Source: Echria macrotheca
Lineage: Eukaryota; Ascomycota; Sordariomycetes; Sordariales; Schizotheciaceae
Direction of reading: 5' to 3'
Assembly: GCA_030411725.1 (NCBI GenBank)
Contig: MU839829.1
Location: 744,001-808,000 of the forward strand
DNA: 64,000 nt
The notes under the pieces are model-generated. The model had not been told where the DNA came from. It saw only the letters and a list, made by a program, of their open reading frames with translations, and did no database searches. Positions 1-12,300 of the stretch are shown piece by piece (the first letter of the stretch is position 1; each line of letters opens with the position of its first letter). The position numbers were made by a program, and so were the translations under genes.

Positions 1-54
1 GACGTAAAAGAAGCCAACCAAGGGAATAAGGATCCAAGCATACTGATACGCCCT

Positions 55-1017
55 TCAGAGATAGAAGAGGGCAAGAAGAAAGCCAAGACAAAAAATAACG
101 GCCAAAACAACCATACCGAGTACCAGAACAAGATCTGTGTCATGGCTCGCTGCCTGGCTTCCCGACTCTAGATCCATAGTCCCATACCCACGGCCTTGAT
201 TCGTCTCCAGGTCCGCCCAGATGTCGTATACTCTCCAATTGTTGCGGGATGCATCGATGACCACATTTGCCAGCCGCTTGCAATGCTGGAAAAAGTTCAC
301 CCGTTCCACGTCGTCACTCGGGTCAGCCCGTGCGTCGAAGTGTGTGCCTGTGTCTCTGGGCAAAGGCATTCCGAGATGCAAAAACTGATCGGCGGCTTCG
401 AAACCCGATGGTGTAGTGGCCAGTACATCCTCGCCGTCGCCCTTGCGTTTGTTCATAGCCGTCATAGGTGTGATCGTGTTCGTCCCACCCCCTATAAATA
501 GATGATTCGTCCACTTTATGCACAGCCGTACCGTCGTCGTCTTACTCCCGGTGATGGTGATGTACGGATAATGTTTTCTTGCCTGAGCGTCGTTGTCGTC
601 ATCATCACCACGCACGGAACGGTGGTACGGACAGCGACTCTTGTCCTTGTCTATCAATATCCGTGCGGGCTCGGGCACATCAAGTCTGGCAAGAAATTGA
701 CAGTATTCGAATAAAGTACCCCAGGTGATATCACGGTCGGGGTGACAGCAGAACCTTACGCGTGCCCTGCGGCCGACTCGCTGCTCGATCGAGGTGAGGA
801 AGTTGCGTATATCCAAGGGATCTGTGGATTCGGAGATTTCGCAGGACGCGTACGGGGTATCTGCACTTCTTCGAGTTATCCACGTTGTCAGCGTGGCTGT
901 GCCGCCGGTGATCGTTGACGAAGCCATCGAGTTGTGGGTTCCGGAGTAGTTCGTTTGCAATCGCAAAGTCGTGTCTGTCGTGAGGAAATAATAATGTGAC
1001 TGGAAGGGGGACTCCAT
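55..1017 (-). CDS. Hypothetical tail-anchored protein, 320 aa
   Basis: Single open frame of 320 residues. I recognise no domain. The visible feature is one strongly hydrophobic segment at about residues 295-320, ending at the C-terminus with almost no tail, which suggests a tail-anchored membrane protein whose soluble N-terminal part faces the cytosol. An acidic Asp run lies near residue 140. There is no N-terminal signal peptide. The first Met is used because nothing favours a later one. Being a real gene is inferred from the long open frame and the well-placed membrane anchor; the function is unknown. Confidence 0.55.
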   Translation of the reverse strand: MESPFQSHYYFLTTDTTLRLQTNYSGTHNSMASSTITGGTATLTTWITRRSADTPYASCEISESTDPLDIRNFLTSIEQRVGRRARVRFCCHPDRDITWGTLFEYCQFLARLDVPEPARILIDKDKSRCPYHRSVRGDDDDNDAQARKHYPYITITGSKTTTVRLCIKWTNHLFIGGGTNTITPMTAMNKRKGDGEDVLATTPSGFEAADQFLHLGMPLPRDTGTHFDARADPSDDVERVNFFQHCKRLANVVIDASRNNWRVYDIWADLETNQGRGYGTMDLESGSQAASHDTDLVLVLGMVVLAVIFCLGFLLALFYL

Positions 1018-1576
1018 GTCTCATTTTATACCTGGGATCTCTCGTATTTGGGCTTTGCAGACTCAACTCACATGCGTCGGACATTCAGTACTAGGGCTTG
1101 CATTGGGTCCAGTCTGGCTCAACAGATGTCACTGGCGCGGTTTCTTAGCGTGTGCATGTGAACAAGCTGCATATAGAATGCCCCGTTTCGAGGAATGGGT
1201 GCGCTGCTCTGCACTTCTGGGACAGCCCTAGAGATAGGCCTTTACGGTGCTTATTTGCGTACACCACCAACATGAAGCTTACCTAGATAAGATTGAACTT
1301 ATTTAGGAGCCTCAACTATGGTAACCGGCAGGACATGTGCTGATCTGGATCCCCCAAGGACTGGCTAGGTAAGGTAGTTCTTAGCTCCAACAAGCGAAAT
1401 GCAACTGCCATGCATCCGTATATTTGGCACTTCTTCAAGCCGATGCATCTCCAAGCATTAGTCACTTAACACTGGACAAGATTAGATAGGTAGACACTCG
1501 GACATCCGGCACGTGAAATCACGGTACGCTCCTCAATTTATCCACACCAAGGCCTGTATCCCTAGGTACAGAATAT
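1018..1576. other. Intergenic
   Basis: Upstream region of the leftmost gene and downstream region of the next one; both are on the minus strand. It holds scattered TAGGTA/CTAGGTA motifs, which recur in other intergenic stretches of the window, and no convincing ORF. Confidence 0.5.
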
Positions 1577-2164
1577 TCATTTCTTCATCCCCATAGATTC
1601 CTTCATCGAATCCATCTTCTTGCCCATCGATTCCTTCATACCGCCGCCGCTTCCCGATGAGCTCTCCATTTTTTTCGAGGAGCTGCTGCCAGAGGAAGAA
1701 GACATATTCTTGCTCTCGAGGCCGCCGCCCGATTTCTTCTTCATCTTTTGGCCGCTGCCGGCGGATTTGCCGGAGGACATCATGTCGTCGTCGTGCAACT
1801 TTTTCGTGTGTTTGTTCCCGTGTTAGTTGGAAGGGGGTGTTTTTGTGTGTGAGCAGGTGGTTAGGTGAAAGTGGTCAGGGGCAAGTTATCAGGGGCAATT
1901 GGGAAGGACATCGAGAGAGGATGCTGGGCTCTAGATTGGATAGATATAGACGAAAGGAGAGGGGAGGAGAGGGGAGGAGAGGGTGGAGGGCACATGGCAC
2001 GTCGAGGGATAAAATCTGAGGAGGGTGCAGTAAAAAGGGGTGGAAGGGGGAGACAGTAACAAAAATCGTGGGGAAAAAAAACTAACGTGAGCTTCCTCCT
2101 CGGCCCGGTCAATCAGATCGTGACACTCCTCGGCCACCTCGTCGGTATATCCTGGGCTGCTCAT
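1577..2164 (-). CDS. Small Ser/Gly/Met/Lys-rich protein, two exons, about 99 aa
   Basis: Exon 1 is 2164-2087 and encodes an acidic 26-residue start (MSSPGYTDEVAEE...). The intron runs 2086-1799 with donor GTTAGT, a CTAAC branch site about 25 bases before the acceptor, and acceptor AG at 1800-1799. Exon 2 is 1798-1577 and encodes a low-complexity tail rich in Ser, Gly, Lys and Met, with a repeated KESMGKKMDSM-like unit at the end. The intron (about 290 bp) is long for this genome and contains a purine-rich tract around 1950-2060. No family is recognised. The protein is likely disordered and soluble. The joint is phase 0 and both exons have coding character, but the model rests on splice consensus alone. 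Confidence 0.5.
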
Positions 2165-3083
2165 GATGCGTGTTTGTTTGTGTGTGTGTGTTGATAATGC
2201 CAACTGAATTTTCCTTTGGTGGGAGAAATGAATGAAAAGAGAGCTCGAACCGAACCGGAAAAAGCGGCCATGCTTTCCCATTAATACATCTCTCCAAGTT
2301 TGACTGCCCTTCGGAACCCCCCTTCGGAACCCCCCTCCGGTTGCGTCACCCATCGTCATGGCTGACCACTTGGAGTTCGGCGGAGTGGGAATTGAAATGG
2401 GAAATCTGGTGATCAAGACGTCACTTTTTTGGTTCGGCCCGTGTCTTCTCCGTAGGTAAGCCGTACTGGTTTGTTCAAAGAAATAGGGGGAAGGGGACGG
2501 AAAGGGATGGGTCGGGTTCAGGGTCGGGCATGGTCCCATACAACACCATTGTGTCAATGTTCCCCGCATCAGGTTGTGGTAACGATCGCTAGTCCCGTTT
2601 CTTCTGGGGACGACACATTTTAATTCCCCGGTAAAGGAGATGTTTTGGATGTAAATGCCGGACGCATTTGCTTTGTTAGAAATTTGTTGGTAGTTGTGAG
2701 GCTAACTCCCGTCTTGGCGTCGACGGCCGACGTTCTGGAGCGTCCTAGTGTAGTCTAGTCCTGCGTGCCCTCGCTACACTATGTCGTATACTCGATCCTA
2801 TCATTATTAGCTCTCCTCCTGTTCCTTCGTGGCTTCACCGTTTTGACTTCCTTGGTATGATTTCTCTGATCACTACACCCCTTTACCCTCTGCCGTCCGT
2901 CCCCTTTTTGACTAATAACCTAGCTCGGAAGATCAAGCCCAAGAGGAAGTCCGCTGCCCCGAACAAGCAGATCAGGCGACGGTTTGACACCCGCGTCCGA
3001 AATGACGAAGAAAGCACTTCAGGAAGGAAATCCCTTACAAGCCGACATCGCTATCCTCGCAACTAAGTTGATACTCGTGCCGA
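2165..3083. other. Intergenic, promoter side of the small Ser/Gly-rich gene
   Basis: About 0.9 kb without a supported gene. A 69-codon frame at 2857-3066 (+) is basic but has no homologous feel or splice partners. Positions 2310-2335 carry a short direct repeat (CCTTCGGAACCCCC twice). Confidence 0.4.
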
Positions 3084-4448
3084 TCATATATCCACATGGC
3101 ACCGCGCCTTGCTGTCCCACAGAGGGTGTCCCTCCGTCAGTGGAAGAAATATGATGGGTGCGTTGACGATCTCTTGAGGCAGATCCAGCACCTCGGCGAG
3201 ACTGCTGCCATCGTCGACCATCTCGGCCAGCTCGGCGTTCCATTCCCCCTCCCAAGCCCCCTTCAGGTGAGACAGAAGCTCTCGTTTTCGCTTGTGGAGA
3301 ACGAGGTACCATAACCCATATGAATTAGAACGGGCTCTACTGTCCCAGTAGAGCTCCAACGCTCTACCATCAGTCATGCAAAACCCCTCCACAAACTTTG
3401 TTATCGTAGCTGGTATGGGCGCGCGAACTTCTGGGGATGAACATACCCCTTCAACGAGGAAATTGATGAGTCTGGTGTCCGCCTTGCCGTCGACGTCAGG
3501 GTTAACAGTGACTCTTCTCCAGATGCGCTGCGCGTCGTCGACCCACTGCTTGGTAATCAACAAGAAGTCTTTCTTCCCGCTCTTTTCGGCACTGTCAACG
3601 GCCTCGATAGCCCTGATGAGATCTCGAGCACGATCCTTCCGGGGTCTTCGATGCCCGTCAAGGGACAAGGCGAGTTGGGCTTTCGATATGCCGTATGCTA
3701 GAGCAAGTTCGTACGTAACAAAAGCGGTTCCCTGCTCGCATGCCGAGTGTCGGCCTCGACGGCGGAGAATTCCTTTGCCGTCTCGCATGCCAAGCCACTG
3801 AAAAGGAAGCACCTGCTCACCCAGCGCTTTTTGCGATTTCTCGTCGAAAGTCACAAGGAAACGCCCCGAGGAGCCGCCGCGTTTGATTGAGAAGGTCCCA
3901 AATGAGAGGTGAAATTCTATCAGTTCCGCTCGTTGATTCTTTCGAGAGTCGTTGTTCTCCTCGCCATAGAGCTGGAATAAATTGACGATATGGCAGAGCA
4001 CCCGGCCCTCCACCTCCAAACGGATGGCGTCGGGAGCAGTCGGATCAAACGATGACTTCCGCGTCGATTTCCAATCCAGTGTTCGAGTGTCGGTTGGCCG
4101 CAGGCCGAGGACGTGGAGCAGCTTTGCCCAGCCAACTCTAGCCCTGCAATCCGGCGCAGGAGATAGAATGCCCTGCTGCTCGCGCAGATAATTCTCAAAT
4201 GGTTCGGCGCGCAGGATCGGGAGCCACCATCCGTCAGGACGATACACCACGGGCGCCCACTCGCCCAGATCCTCAAGCAAGTTGTTGAGCTGAGTCTTCC
4301 AGTTCAAGTAGTCTTTCACGTCGCTTCTGGCCTGCATGAAGAACCCACGGAGGCTGTCGGCGGTGCTAATCGTGTCTTGGACATTCTTGAGTGCCTTTGC
4401 GTAAGCACCCGCACTTTGCTGACCCTCCGTCTGGTTGGTGTCACCCAT
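3084..4448 (-). CDS. Hypothetical protein, 454 aa
   Basis: Uninterrupted 454-codon frame with balanced composition, so very probably a real single-exon gene. I do not recognise a domain. There is no signal peptide or membrane segment. The first 60 residues look helical (AYAKALKNVQDTISTADSL), and Trp-rich patches occur near residues 62-75 and 385-410. Family-level similarity to other fungus-specific orphan proteins is possible but cannot be judged here. The next gene on the same strand ends almost 1 kb upstream, so it has its own promoter. Confidence 0.6.
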   Translation of the reverse strand: MGDTNQTEGQQSAGAYAKALKNVQDTISTADSLRGFFMQARSDVKDYLNWKTQLNNLLEDLGEWAPVVYRPDGWWLPILRAEPFENYLREQQGILSPAPDCRARVGWAKLLHVLGLRPTDTRTLDWKSTRKSSFDPTAPDAIRLEVEGRVLCHIVNLFQLYGEENNDSRKNQRAELIEFHLSFGTFSIKRGGSSGRFLVTFDEKSQKALGEQVLPFQWLGMRDGKGILRRRGRHSACEQGTAFVTYELALAYGISKAQLALSLDGHRRPRKDRARDLIRAIEAVDSAEKSGKKDFLLITKQWVDDAQRIWRRVTVNPDVDGKADTRLINFLVEGVCSSPEVRAPIPATITKFVEGFCMTDGRALELYWDSRARSNSYGLWYLVLHKRKRELLSHLKGAWEGEWNAELAEMVDDGSSLAEVLDLPQEIVNAPIIFLPLTEGHPLWDSKARCHVDI

Positions 4449-5437
4449 TTCGTGGGTTCTTTCGGCTGCCGTTTGGGGAGTGGAAGCGATGAGATGGTGT
4501 CAGGGAGAAGGCGGGCTTTGGGACGCTGGTTACCAAGGTGGCTGTAGACCGCGAGAATGGTGACGGGGAGGTTGGAGGACGATGTGGGCACTGCCACGAT
4601 GTGCGGGATAATGCGCTCTGACGCTTCAAGCAATGTGTGGTCTGCCCAATCACATCCGCATCGAGAGGAGAACGACTGGCCGCGGTCATGTGAACAGTGC
4701 AGCGCCTGTCATCTAACCTCTCAAACACCACAACACCACAACATATCAACAACAAAGTAACAGCATACAACCCAAAACAACTCAGGAATGTTAGTCTTGC
4801 ATTCGAATCAAGACCCTGCTAGCCAGGCATCAAGCCTCGGTAGTCTAGAACCCCCTTTGACAACCGGCGACTACCGGTAGAAGACTGGATACAAACATCC
4901 AAATCCAGCCCGCCTCAACATCCCTTGTGCTTTGAAATATCACCACTATTCCTTGACCCCGCTCTCCTGGAATCTCTCTGTACCAAAACCGAAGGGGGCC
5001 GAAGCAAAACCTCTCTCCCAAATAATCACTAATAGGGGTATAAACACGAACCCAGCCCAGCCCAGAACCCATATGTCCTCCGTCCTTGACTGACACGTCG
5101 ACGTGTCACAACAACCAAACCGCTGCCTCGCCAAAAAGAAAGAAGCCGTCTAGTTAATACCCGCCGCAATCAACAGCACCACGCATGAAGTGAGAAAAGA
5201 ATTTCGGGGGACACCTCGCTCCCAGTGATGGCCATCCATCCCATCCCCTTGCCAGGCACTTCTTCCCTGTCCGAACAAAGCAAAATAACCCACGAGGAGG
5301 GTTCGCCCGGGAAAAAGTCTTTTTTCGTCTTTGGTATACACATGTGATGAAAAAAAAAATTTGCTCGAATTGGACATTGGAGCCAGCGTACGGGGGGTAC
5401 AAAAAATAGAATTCTGAAACCAAAAACGCGCGTGAGT
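4449..5437. other. Intergenic
   Basis: Promoter side of the 454-aa gene and 3' side of the bHLH gene. It contains an ACA/ACC-rich stretch at 4725-4760 and no supported ORF. Confidence 0.5.
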
Positions 5438-7013
5438 CTAGTATCTACTTGGCTCTGAGGGTCGATAGCCGGTGGTCCGTGGCGGCTCGTACTGGATGCC
5501 AGACATAGAATCCGGCGGAGGTGGCCCGGTAGGAGTCTGGAGCGCCCTTAACGGGGGCAGTGGCTCCTGTCCGCGCGGTCGCCCGTAATGGTCCTGGTGA
5601 TAGGGATCATTCATACCGGATGGCGGGGGCGGAGGCGGCCCATGAGCGCGGTATCGATCTAGTTCGGACTTCACCGCCGCTAATTCCTGCGTTGCGTGTT
5701 GAAGAGCGTTAGACAGCGACCTGATGTGTGATTCCTGACGTTGGTGCTCGGTGATAGCTGAGGAGCATCAGCTGAAGTCATTACATGCCATCATAAATCC
5801 TACCTTTGGTCAAGATCTCCCACTTTGATGCCTTGGAGCCTCGCTCCTGCGGCATCAAGTCCCTCAACTGCTCAAAGAGTTCCTTCATCTCTGTCCGTCG
5901 TTTCCTCTCGGCAAGTTTGTGGCTAACCCGCAGCTCTGGGGTGCGGCTGTACGGTTGGCCACCCGAGTGAGGCCCTACTTCCTCGTTTTGCAGATCGTGG
6001 AGTTGCTTGTGCTGAAGTGTGTGGTGATGGACTGTCGAGAGTGTCGAATACTCGCCCGATGGCCCTGAGATCCGCGGCGGATAGTCATTCACGCCATCGT
6101 CGAGTCGTCGCTGGCCCGGCGGCAGCCTAGCGTCGGTGGTATATTGGCTGCTGGCGAGGGAGTCGGCAAAACTGCTCCTCCTCGAGTCGATCAAGCTCTG
6201 GCTTGCGGCGGATGGAACTTTCTGAATCTCTTCTTCAGGAAACGCCCATGCCTGACCCTTAGTGGGCTCGGCAGCACGAGCGATCTGGCTTGTTGCAGGC
6301 CCGGTAATGGCCGGCGCAACCCTCATCGTCTTGACATGTCCTTCTGGGTTCCTCTCAGCGCTTGGTTGGTACCCATTGGAGATGCGATGGATTGATAGCG
6401 ACTCGATCCCGGCTCGAGGGTTCCGATGTTGCTGAAGCGTATTGTGGATTGACGTCGTCGAGTGGTTGTGGCTCGCGTATGGCGAATTTCCCAACCGCAT
6501 GTCGTTGAACCCTTGGTTAATTCGACTGTCGACACTCTCCCTCCTCGAGAGGGCCTCGGGCATGTCGCCAAACGTGGCACTATTGGGAGCCGAGTCAAGC
6601 GACTGGGGTCGATTGTATCGGTGAGGGTCCGCGCTGCCAGGCGTCGTGGGCGAGACCATCGAGGCCACGCTCATGTTACTATTGATGGGGGACACAAGAG
6701 GTTGGGGCAACAGGTTGGAACCTGCAGTCGGTGACGGCGTCTTGTCAATCGGCGACGTCTGGAAGCCGGATCCTGGAGGGCTTAGAACGCCATTGAACTT
6801 GAACCCAGATGCAGCAGAGGTGTCTAAAAATGTCAACCATGTGTCAGCGCCGGGCACTCAATTGCATGCGCGTCGATCTCGGGCATACTGACGCTTGCTG
6901 GAGGCATCGGTGCTCGAAAAGTAGGCAGAGTCGCGGTTGTCCTCCGGAGCGTTTAGGACGCCAGCTAGCCCGGCAGGCACCTTTTGCGAGGCGGGCCGCT
7001 GTTCCATACTCAT
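5438..7013 (-). CDS. bHLH transcription factor, three exons, 486 aa
   Basis: Exons 7013-6893, 6823-5804 and 5757-5438 join in one frame (486 codons plus stop). Introns are 69 bp (donor GTCAGT) and 46 bp (donor GTAGGA, CTGATG branch). The last part of exon 2 encodes a basic helix-loop-helix: basic region SHKLAERKRR with the H-E-R DNA-contact residues, then helix 1 (ELFEQLRDLMP), loop, and helix 2 (SKWEILTKAITEHQ), which crosses the second intron. It continues into a leucine-zipper-like coil (RSLSNALQHATQELAAVKSEL). The N-terminal 330 residues are Ser/Pro/Asn-rich and look disordered; the C-terminus is Pro/Gly/Tyr-rich. It resembles fungal bHLH regulators of the S. pombe Esc1 type. It is predicted nuclear, dimeric and E-box binding. 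The start at 7013 is the first Met compatible with exon 1; an upstream 5' UTR intron is possible. Confidence 0.88.
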
Positions 7014-10000
7014 GATTGCGCCTGATGTCGTAGCGGCAATGGTCCTTCCTACACGCGATTCACCAGCAGAACTGGCGATGTAGCGTAAACGATGCAATGG
7101 CCCCTATAAACCGGATTCCCGTGGATGCTTCTCGCCGTCTGCAAAATCCTCCAGCCCAAGTAGGTTTCCAGGATGCGCCTCGGGCTCGTGGCTCGTCCTG
7201 ACTCGAAGCCCAATTCGGACACGGCGAGCTCAAGCCAGATGTCGAGTCGGGTGGAGAGCGTCGGTTGTCGGATCGAATCGGGCGCAGAACTACGGCGCTC
7301 TGGCGTTAGCGCGTCGCTGTCGACTCGAGTAAATGAAGGAGCGGCGTTGAGTCGGGTTCGGGCACGAGCGAGCTATCGAGAAAGCGCGGGAGTTGGAGGG
7401 AGCATGGAGAGAAAAGCGGCAGCGAAGCGGACGTCAGGACGGGCCAGCACGTTTTTCAAAGAAGCCCAGCATTTTAGCACGAACAGGGGGCCCAGCAGAC
7501 AAGAGGGGAACGAGCTAGGGGCCGTGGACAAGGGGATTGGCCAGTGGATTTTGATGGGCGATGGTGCGCTGCATTCGTTGCATTCGTTGCATCCCGGCGC
7601 GAGCCCGGGAGGAAGGGCTCCCTCCACCACGGGGCGAGCAGGGAGCAACGCGGGAAGAGTGGGAGGGCGAAAGGGCCCTGCGGTGCAGCCACATGGCTTC
7701 CGCACATTGAGGTTCCGGGTACCGCCCGACTGACCAGTGCCAGGTTGCAGCCAGACACTGCCTGCGGTGTCTCGCCAGTCGTCCCCGCCCGGTGCCGTAC
7801 CGGCGACCTGTCATGCTAACAAATGCTGCGAGACGCTGTCACCAACCACACGGCCCCCACTACCATGCCCGCAGCTGCTGACTGTTAGCGCCGCCGTAGC
7901 CGCGACCAGCAGCGCTACTCTACAGCAAACCTCTTCTCCCTGGATGCATGGCCAGTAATAACTGGACGTGGCTGGCAGCCCACGGGATTGGCTTTACAGG
8001 TAACGATACATGCCACGAGCTAATCATCCTCGCGTGTGCGGTTCCAGCCTCGACACAGACGCGCTGCGGGCGGGGCGGTTGGACACCCAGCACTTTAATA
8101 GACGACATTTCGCAACATGTTTTGCTCTAGACTCGACTATCGGCCGGATTCCCACGCCTGTGAGAGGAAGGATACCCGCTGTGTCTTGGCTGCCTACCTA
8201 TTGCATTTCGGACGCCCATGTGCGACCCCGAAGCAGACAGTGGCAAGGAAGAGCCAAGTTCGACGAGCTCAGACCAAAAGGCGGGCCAGCGCTGGTGTCT
8301 GTGTGTTGGTGTTGTCGGCGCTCGAACCCGTACTTGTGCGACCAAATCGAGCAGCATCAACACCTCGTGGGCTGCTGCTGCTGCTTGAGAACGGGAAGCA
8401 GGCCCGATAGGTAGTCGACGCAAATGACCGCGCGAATCGCATCTGGCAGCGATCCGCTCGCGCTCGCCCAACAAGGTGACTCTCTCGTTCGTTCGGGATG
8501 CGCACCCAGTGTCCACGACAGGAAATCAGGAACTGGATGAGCGATCGGTTCGGGCAGTTCTGGGGCGTACAGTGTGGGGAAGCACACACCTGAGGTGCGC
8601 AAAAATGATCGATTGGCTCGGTCTTGGCGTGGGTTACCATCCATGCTGGACTGGGGGCCGGACCACAAAACCTTGTTCACCACACCGGCCACCGCTCCAG
8701 CGACACACTATCGACGACGCCGTTACGGGCTCGCGTGCTGCTTACACGAACATGCCCATGTGCAGCCGATGGCTAGATCTGACGGAATGAGGATTGCGAC
8801 AGTCGCGTGATGAACCCGCGAGAAAGCCTCACAACGCGTGTGTTTCGCGCCTGGCTATTTGTAAAATCCTATGGCTGTAAACTCGCTGACGGCTCGGCAG
8901 TTGCAGCTCGAACTAGTTCATGGTGGATGAACAGCGTGGAATCTGCGGGGTACCGCACTTCTCGAGTTTGCAATCTGCCACCAGACCGTTGAATCGAGCC
9001 AACTTGATGCCGTGACGGCTGTGGCTTCCCTCAGAAAAAGGGCTGTATCTGAGCCAACTGGCCGGTGAGGTTTGAGGGACGTGCAAGTCGCACCACACAG
9101 ATGAAACGGGGCAACAAACGAGGGAAATTTGGCAGCTGCGAACACCACTTCTCGTCCCAAGATCGACAGAAATCCCAACCAAGAGTGTCGGTCAATCACA
9201 ACGGCACGACCCTCGTCAAGCTGAAGTCGCGGACTCCTTCCCGCTTGTCATCAACCAGCTTTCGGCCACAACTGGATCAGCCAACGGCGGAAGATGCCTT
9301 GCGCCGACAATGTCCGGAACGGCTGCCTTCCTGCAACGGAGCAGAGGCCGGGACAGCAGCACGCACTGACAACGGCCTCCTTTTTTTTTCCTTGGCTGCG
9401 AGTCGGGGCGAACCCTGCGGCATCGATATTGGATCACAGACGCACCCAAAGACCCGATGCAACGCTCCCGCGAAACAAGCAGCAGCAAGCGGGCCATGTC
9501 CTTGGTCCTCGGAAAACATCTTGGGCCCAAATTTTTTCGGGGCCTTGCGGAGCACTGATTCTGGATCTCAGTAACTAGTAACCAGGACCGGAAAGTGAGG
9601 AGCAGCCATGGCCACGAGTTGCGATTCCACCGAATTTTACGACCCCTCCCTCGAAGTTGGTCCGCAATGGGCGACCGAATGGCAGGTGTCCCTCCCCTCT
9701 CAATTTTCCGCATGGGCTCTTCTCGCCGTCCGTGCCCAAGCAGCACGCTGCAAGCAAGCAAGCAGGTCGCCAGCGATCTTGGTGGGGCAGAAAGTTCCTG
9801 TGTACGGATTGCTCCGTACTCTACGGTTTACGGATCACACACAACTAGGAAATTGGCGTCGACAACTGCAGTGTACTCTACACTAGAGTGAGCAAACATG
9901 GGACGCGCATCTGGATGGCACATTGGCACCGCGTAGCCGTCTTCCCCGTTCCACGGCCACGGCACTTGGCACGCTTGCCAATCGGCGCCCATCTTGCCCT

Positions 10001-12300
10001 CCGCAATCTCGCTCGGCCAAATAGACAGCAGCTGCCGGAGCGGCGTCTGGGCAGCGGAGTCGATGATCGTCGACACGGCATCGTCGATGTGGCTGTGTGG
10101 TGGACTTCCCGATTATGCCACCGGGACGAATCGACAATTGGGTTGCGATGCAGCAGGCTCACACGTGCCGGCCCTTTTCAGAGCCAAGGCATCCCCCACA
10201 TTGATTCTCATTCCGGATGGTCACCACTGCATGTGCAGCAAGCAGCGCAAATACAAGCGACAAAATGGACTGCGACCTCGTGGACGGAACCATGCTGGCC
10301 ACGCGCTCGTTTATACTCCCCGCCACTGCGCATCTCGCTTGAGATGCAACGCCGCTCTCGGTGTGGCCAAATGCGAGCTGCCTCGAGGTTACCCGCTGCG
10401 ACGACGGCCCAGATTCATTGATGCACATTTTTATCAGCCAAACTGCTGAGTCGCGGGGGTGCACTGGATCGCCGCCAGATGCGTCGCGGGTGGATTGGTG
10501 ACGACGGCGTCGCTGATCGGGTTCCCTTTCCTCGGGACAGAGCAAGCTCAGCACCCATGTGTTCGCGGACCCCTGTGAAACACTCCAACAGGGTCGACTC
10601 CATCCGACTGGCCAAGTCGATCATGACCTTCCGATTTTGGAGAGGTCCATCGGAACCCCATGCTATGGATATGCTGCGGACATGCGCTTCGCTCGGGGCG
10701 GTTCGTCTGCTGTATACAGGCACCGGTGCGCGCTTCCATTGTATCACCGGGATCGCTCTTCCGACAAGCGCTTCAAATCGGTCCCAGCAAGTCAGGCAAC
10801 AAAGAGGCATTCCGTATCTGCAGCTGCGTGGTCCCCGAGTCGGCGACACTAGTACCTGCAACCACCCACGTTTGCGAGGCACTAGAGATACAACTATCGG
10901 CTCCCACAACTCCTTTGTGCCGATGTTCCTCCCCCGCTCCGCTGCGTGGTCCGCCGCAAGTGCTAGCGGTGGATAGCACATGGGCTACTAGGCGTCCCAG
11001 ATGAATCCTTACGACCCACCGATGGGAAAAGCTGCCCGGCGCGGTAATCAGCGCTTCGGGGTGTGGGATACTCGTGGTCTTGGGGGCCGCACCCCAGGAA
11101 ACCTGCGCTTACCACGAAGCCCCTTGCTATCAGCCCCTGGGGGATGCAGTCGGTCCAAATGCACGCGATAAGCTATGTCTATGGGTATCACTGGCGCTGC
11201 TGATGAGCAATAGAAATTGGAATAGGAGAGAGAGGGGTTGGGGAAAAAGGAAAGAAAAAAAGTCATGGCCTACAGCAGCGACATACATGTAATGGGGTAT
11301 GCTGCACGCAAGGGAGACAGGATGCCGCCCAACTGGTCCGGACCACGCATCCGGAGCGTCATCCGTATTCACTGACGGAACGATCCATATGACTGGCCCG
11401 TCTCCCGTCGGTGGCGCCTCGAGGAGACACAGCGACGGGCAGGCAGCCGGTATACTGTACACCACGCCGGTGCCAGGGCGCCACGAGCTGCGTGGTCGAT
11501 CCAGCCGCATCGGAAATCGCAGCCACATGAGGCCTCGACTGTTGAACGTGTGCGCTTTACGTACTTGGTATTAGTTACCCGATGATTGGAATAACGGAGC
11601 AAGCCGTACGTCCTCACCGGTTTGGGCTCGTCTTGTGCCCCTGTGCGAGGGAGCCTTCATTCTTGGTGTCCGACAGTATCGGTGTACGTGTGCACGCGAG
11701 ATCTCGGGGATCTCGGGTTTGTGAGACAGTGCATGCCAGTGTTACTTGCGGTTGGCTGCATGCATTTCTTACCTGCCAGGGGAAGTCTGGTCTTGAACTG
11801 TGGCCTCGGTATACTCCATCGACCAGCACCGAGCCTCGCAGAGATGCATTCGAGGAGCAACGCGATTGACCACTACGAGGGAATCGCCAGTCTTCTCGCA
11901 GCCGAGGTCTAGAGAACAAGCATGTTCACCTCACAGGGAGGGAATATGCGATAACTCCGTTTGTATGCTTTGAACGGAGTAATTGTGACACGGTGCGACC
12001 TCGACGGGGACTCGGGTCATCATTCATTGATCTGATGCTAGGTACGGACACAAGCACGAATGCAAAAACACACACACGATACACCGAAACGGGTCACACG
12101 AGATGAGGTACTCCGTTGAGTACTCCGGTACTGTTCTCATGGCCCCGCCCTCGCCATGGCTCCGGGTTTGACAAACCTGGGTTGTCGATATTATTCCACA
12201 GTTTGGGCAATTCTTCCTTTCTTCGACGACGATCTGCCGTGATTTTCTACCTGTCGTTGCATCATGCAAGCCTCAACGCCAAGAAGTGAGAGGCGGGAAA
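7014..12300. other. Gene-poor GC-rich region upstream of the bHLH gene
   Basis: About 5.3 kb with many short frames on both strands but none with a recognisable domain, sensible splice partners or consistent coding character. Variants of TACGGAGTA are scattered (for example near 9800-9840, 11945-11985 and 12110-12135). A short tandem repeat (GCATTCGTT) occurs at about 7570. It could be extended regulatory DNA or contain a non-coding transcript; nothing here proves either. Confidence 0.4.

Noticed and set aside
7173..7733. 186-codon plus-strand frame upstream of the bHLH gene
   Set aside because: Low-complexity Arg/Ser/Gly translation of GC-rich DNA, no domain, other frames in the same place equally open.
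10415..10981. 188-codon minus-strand frame
   Set aside because: Four other long frames overlap it on both strands; composition does not resemble the real genes of the window.
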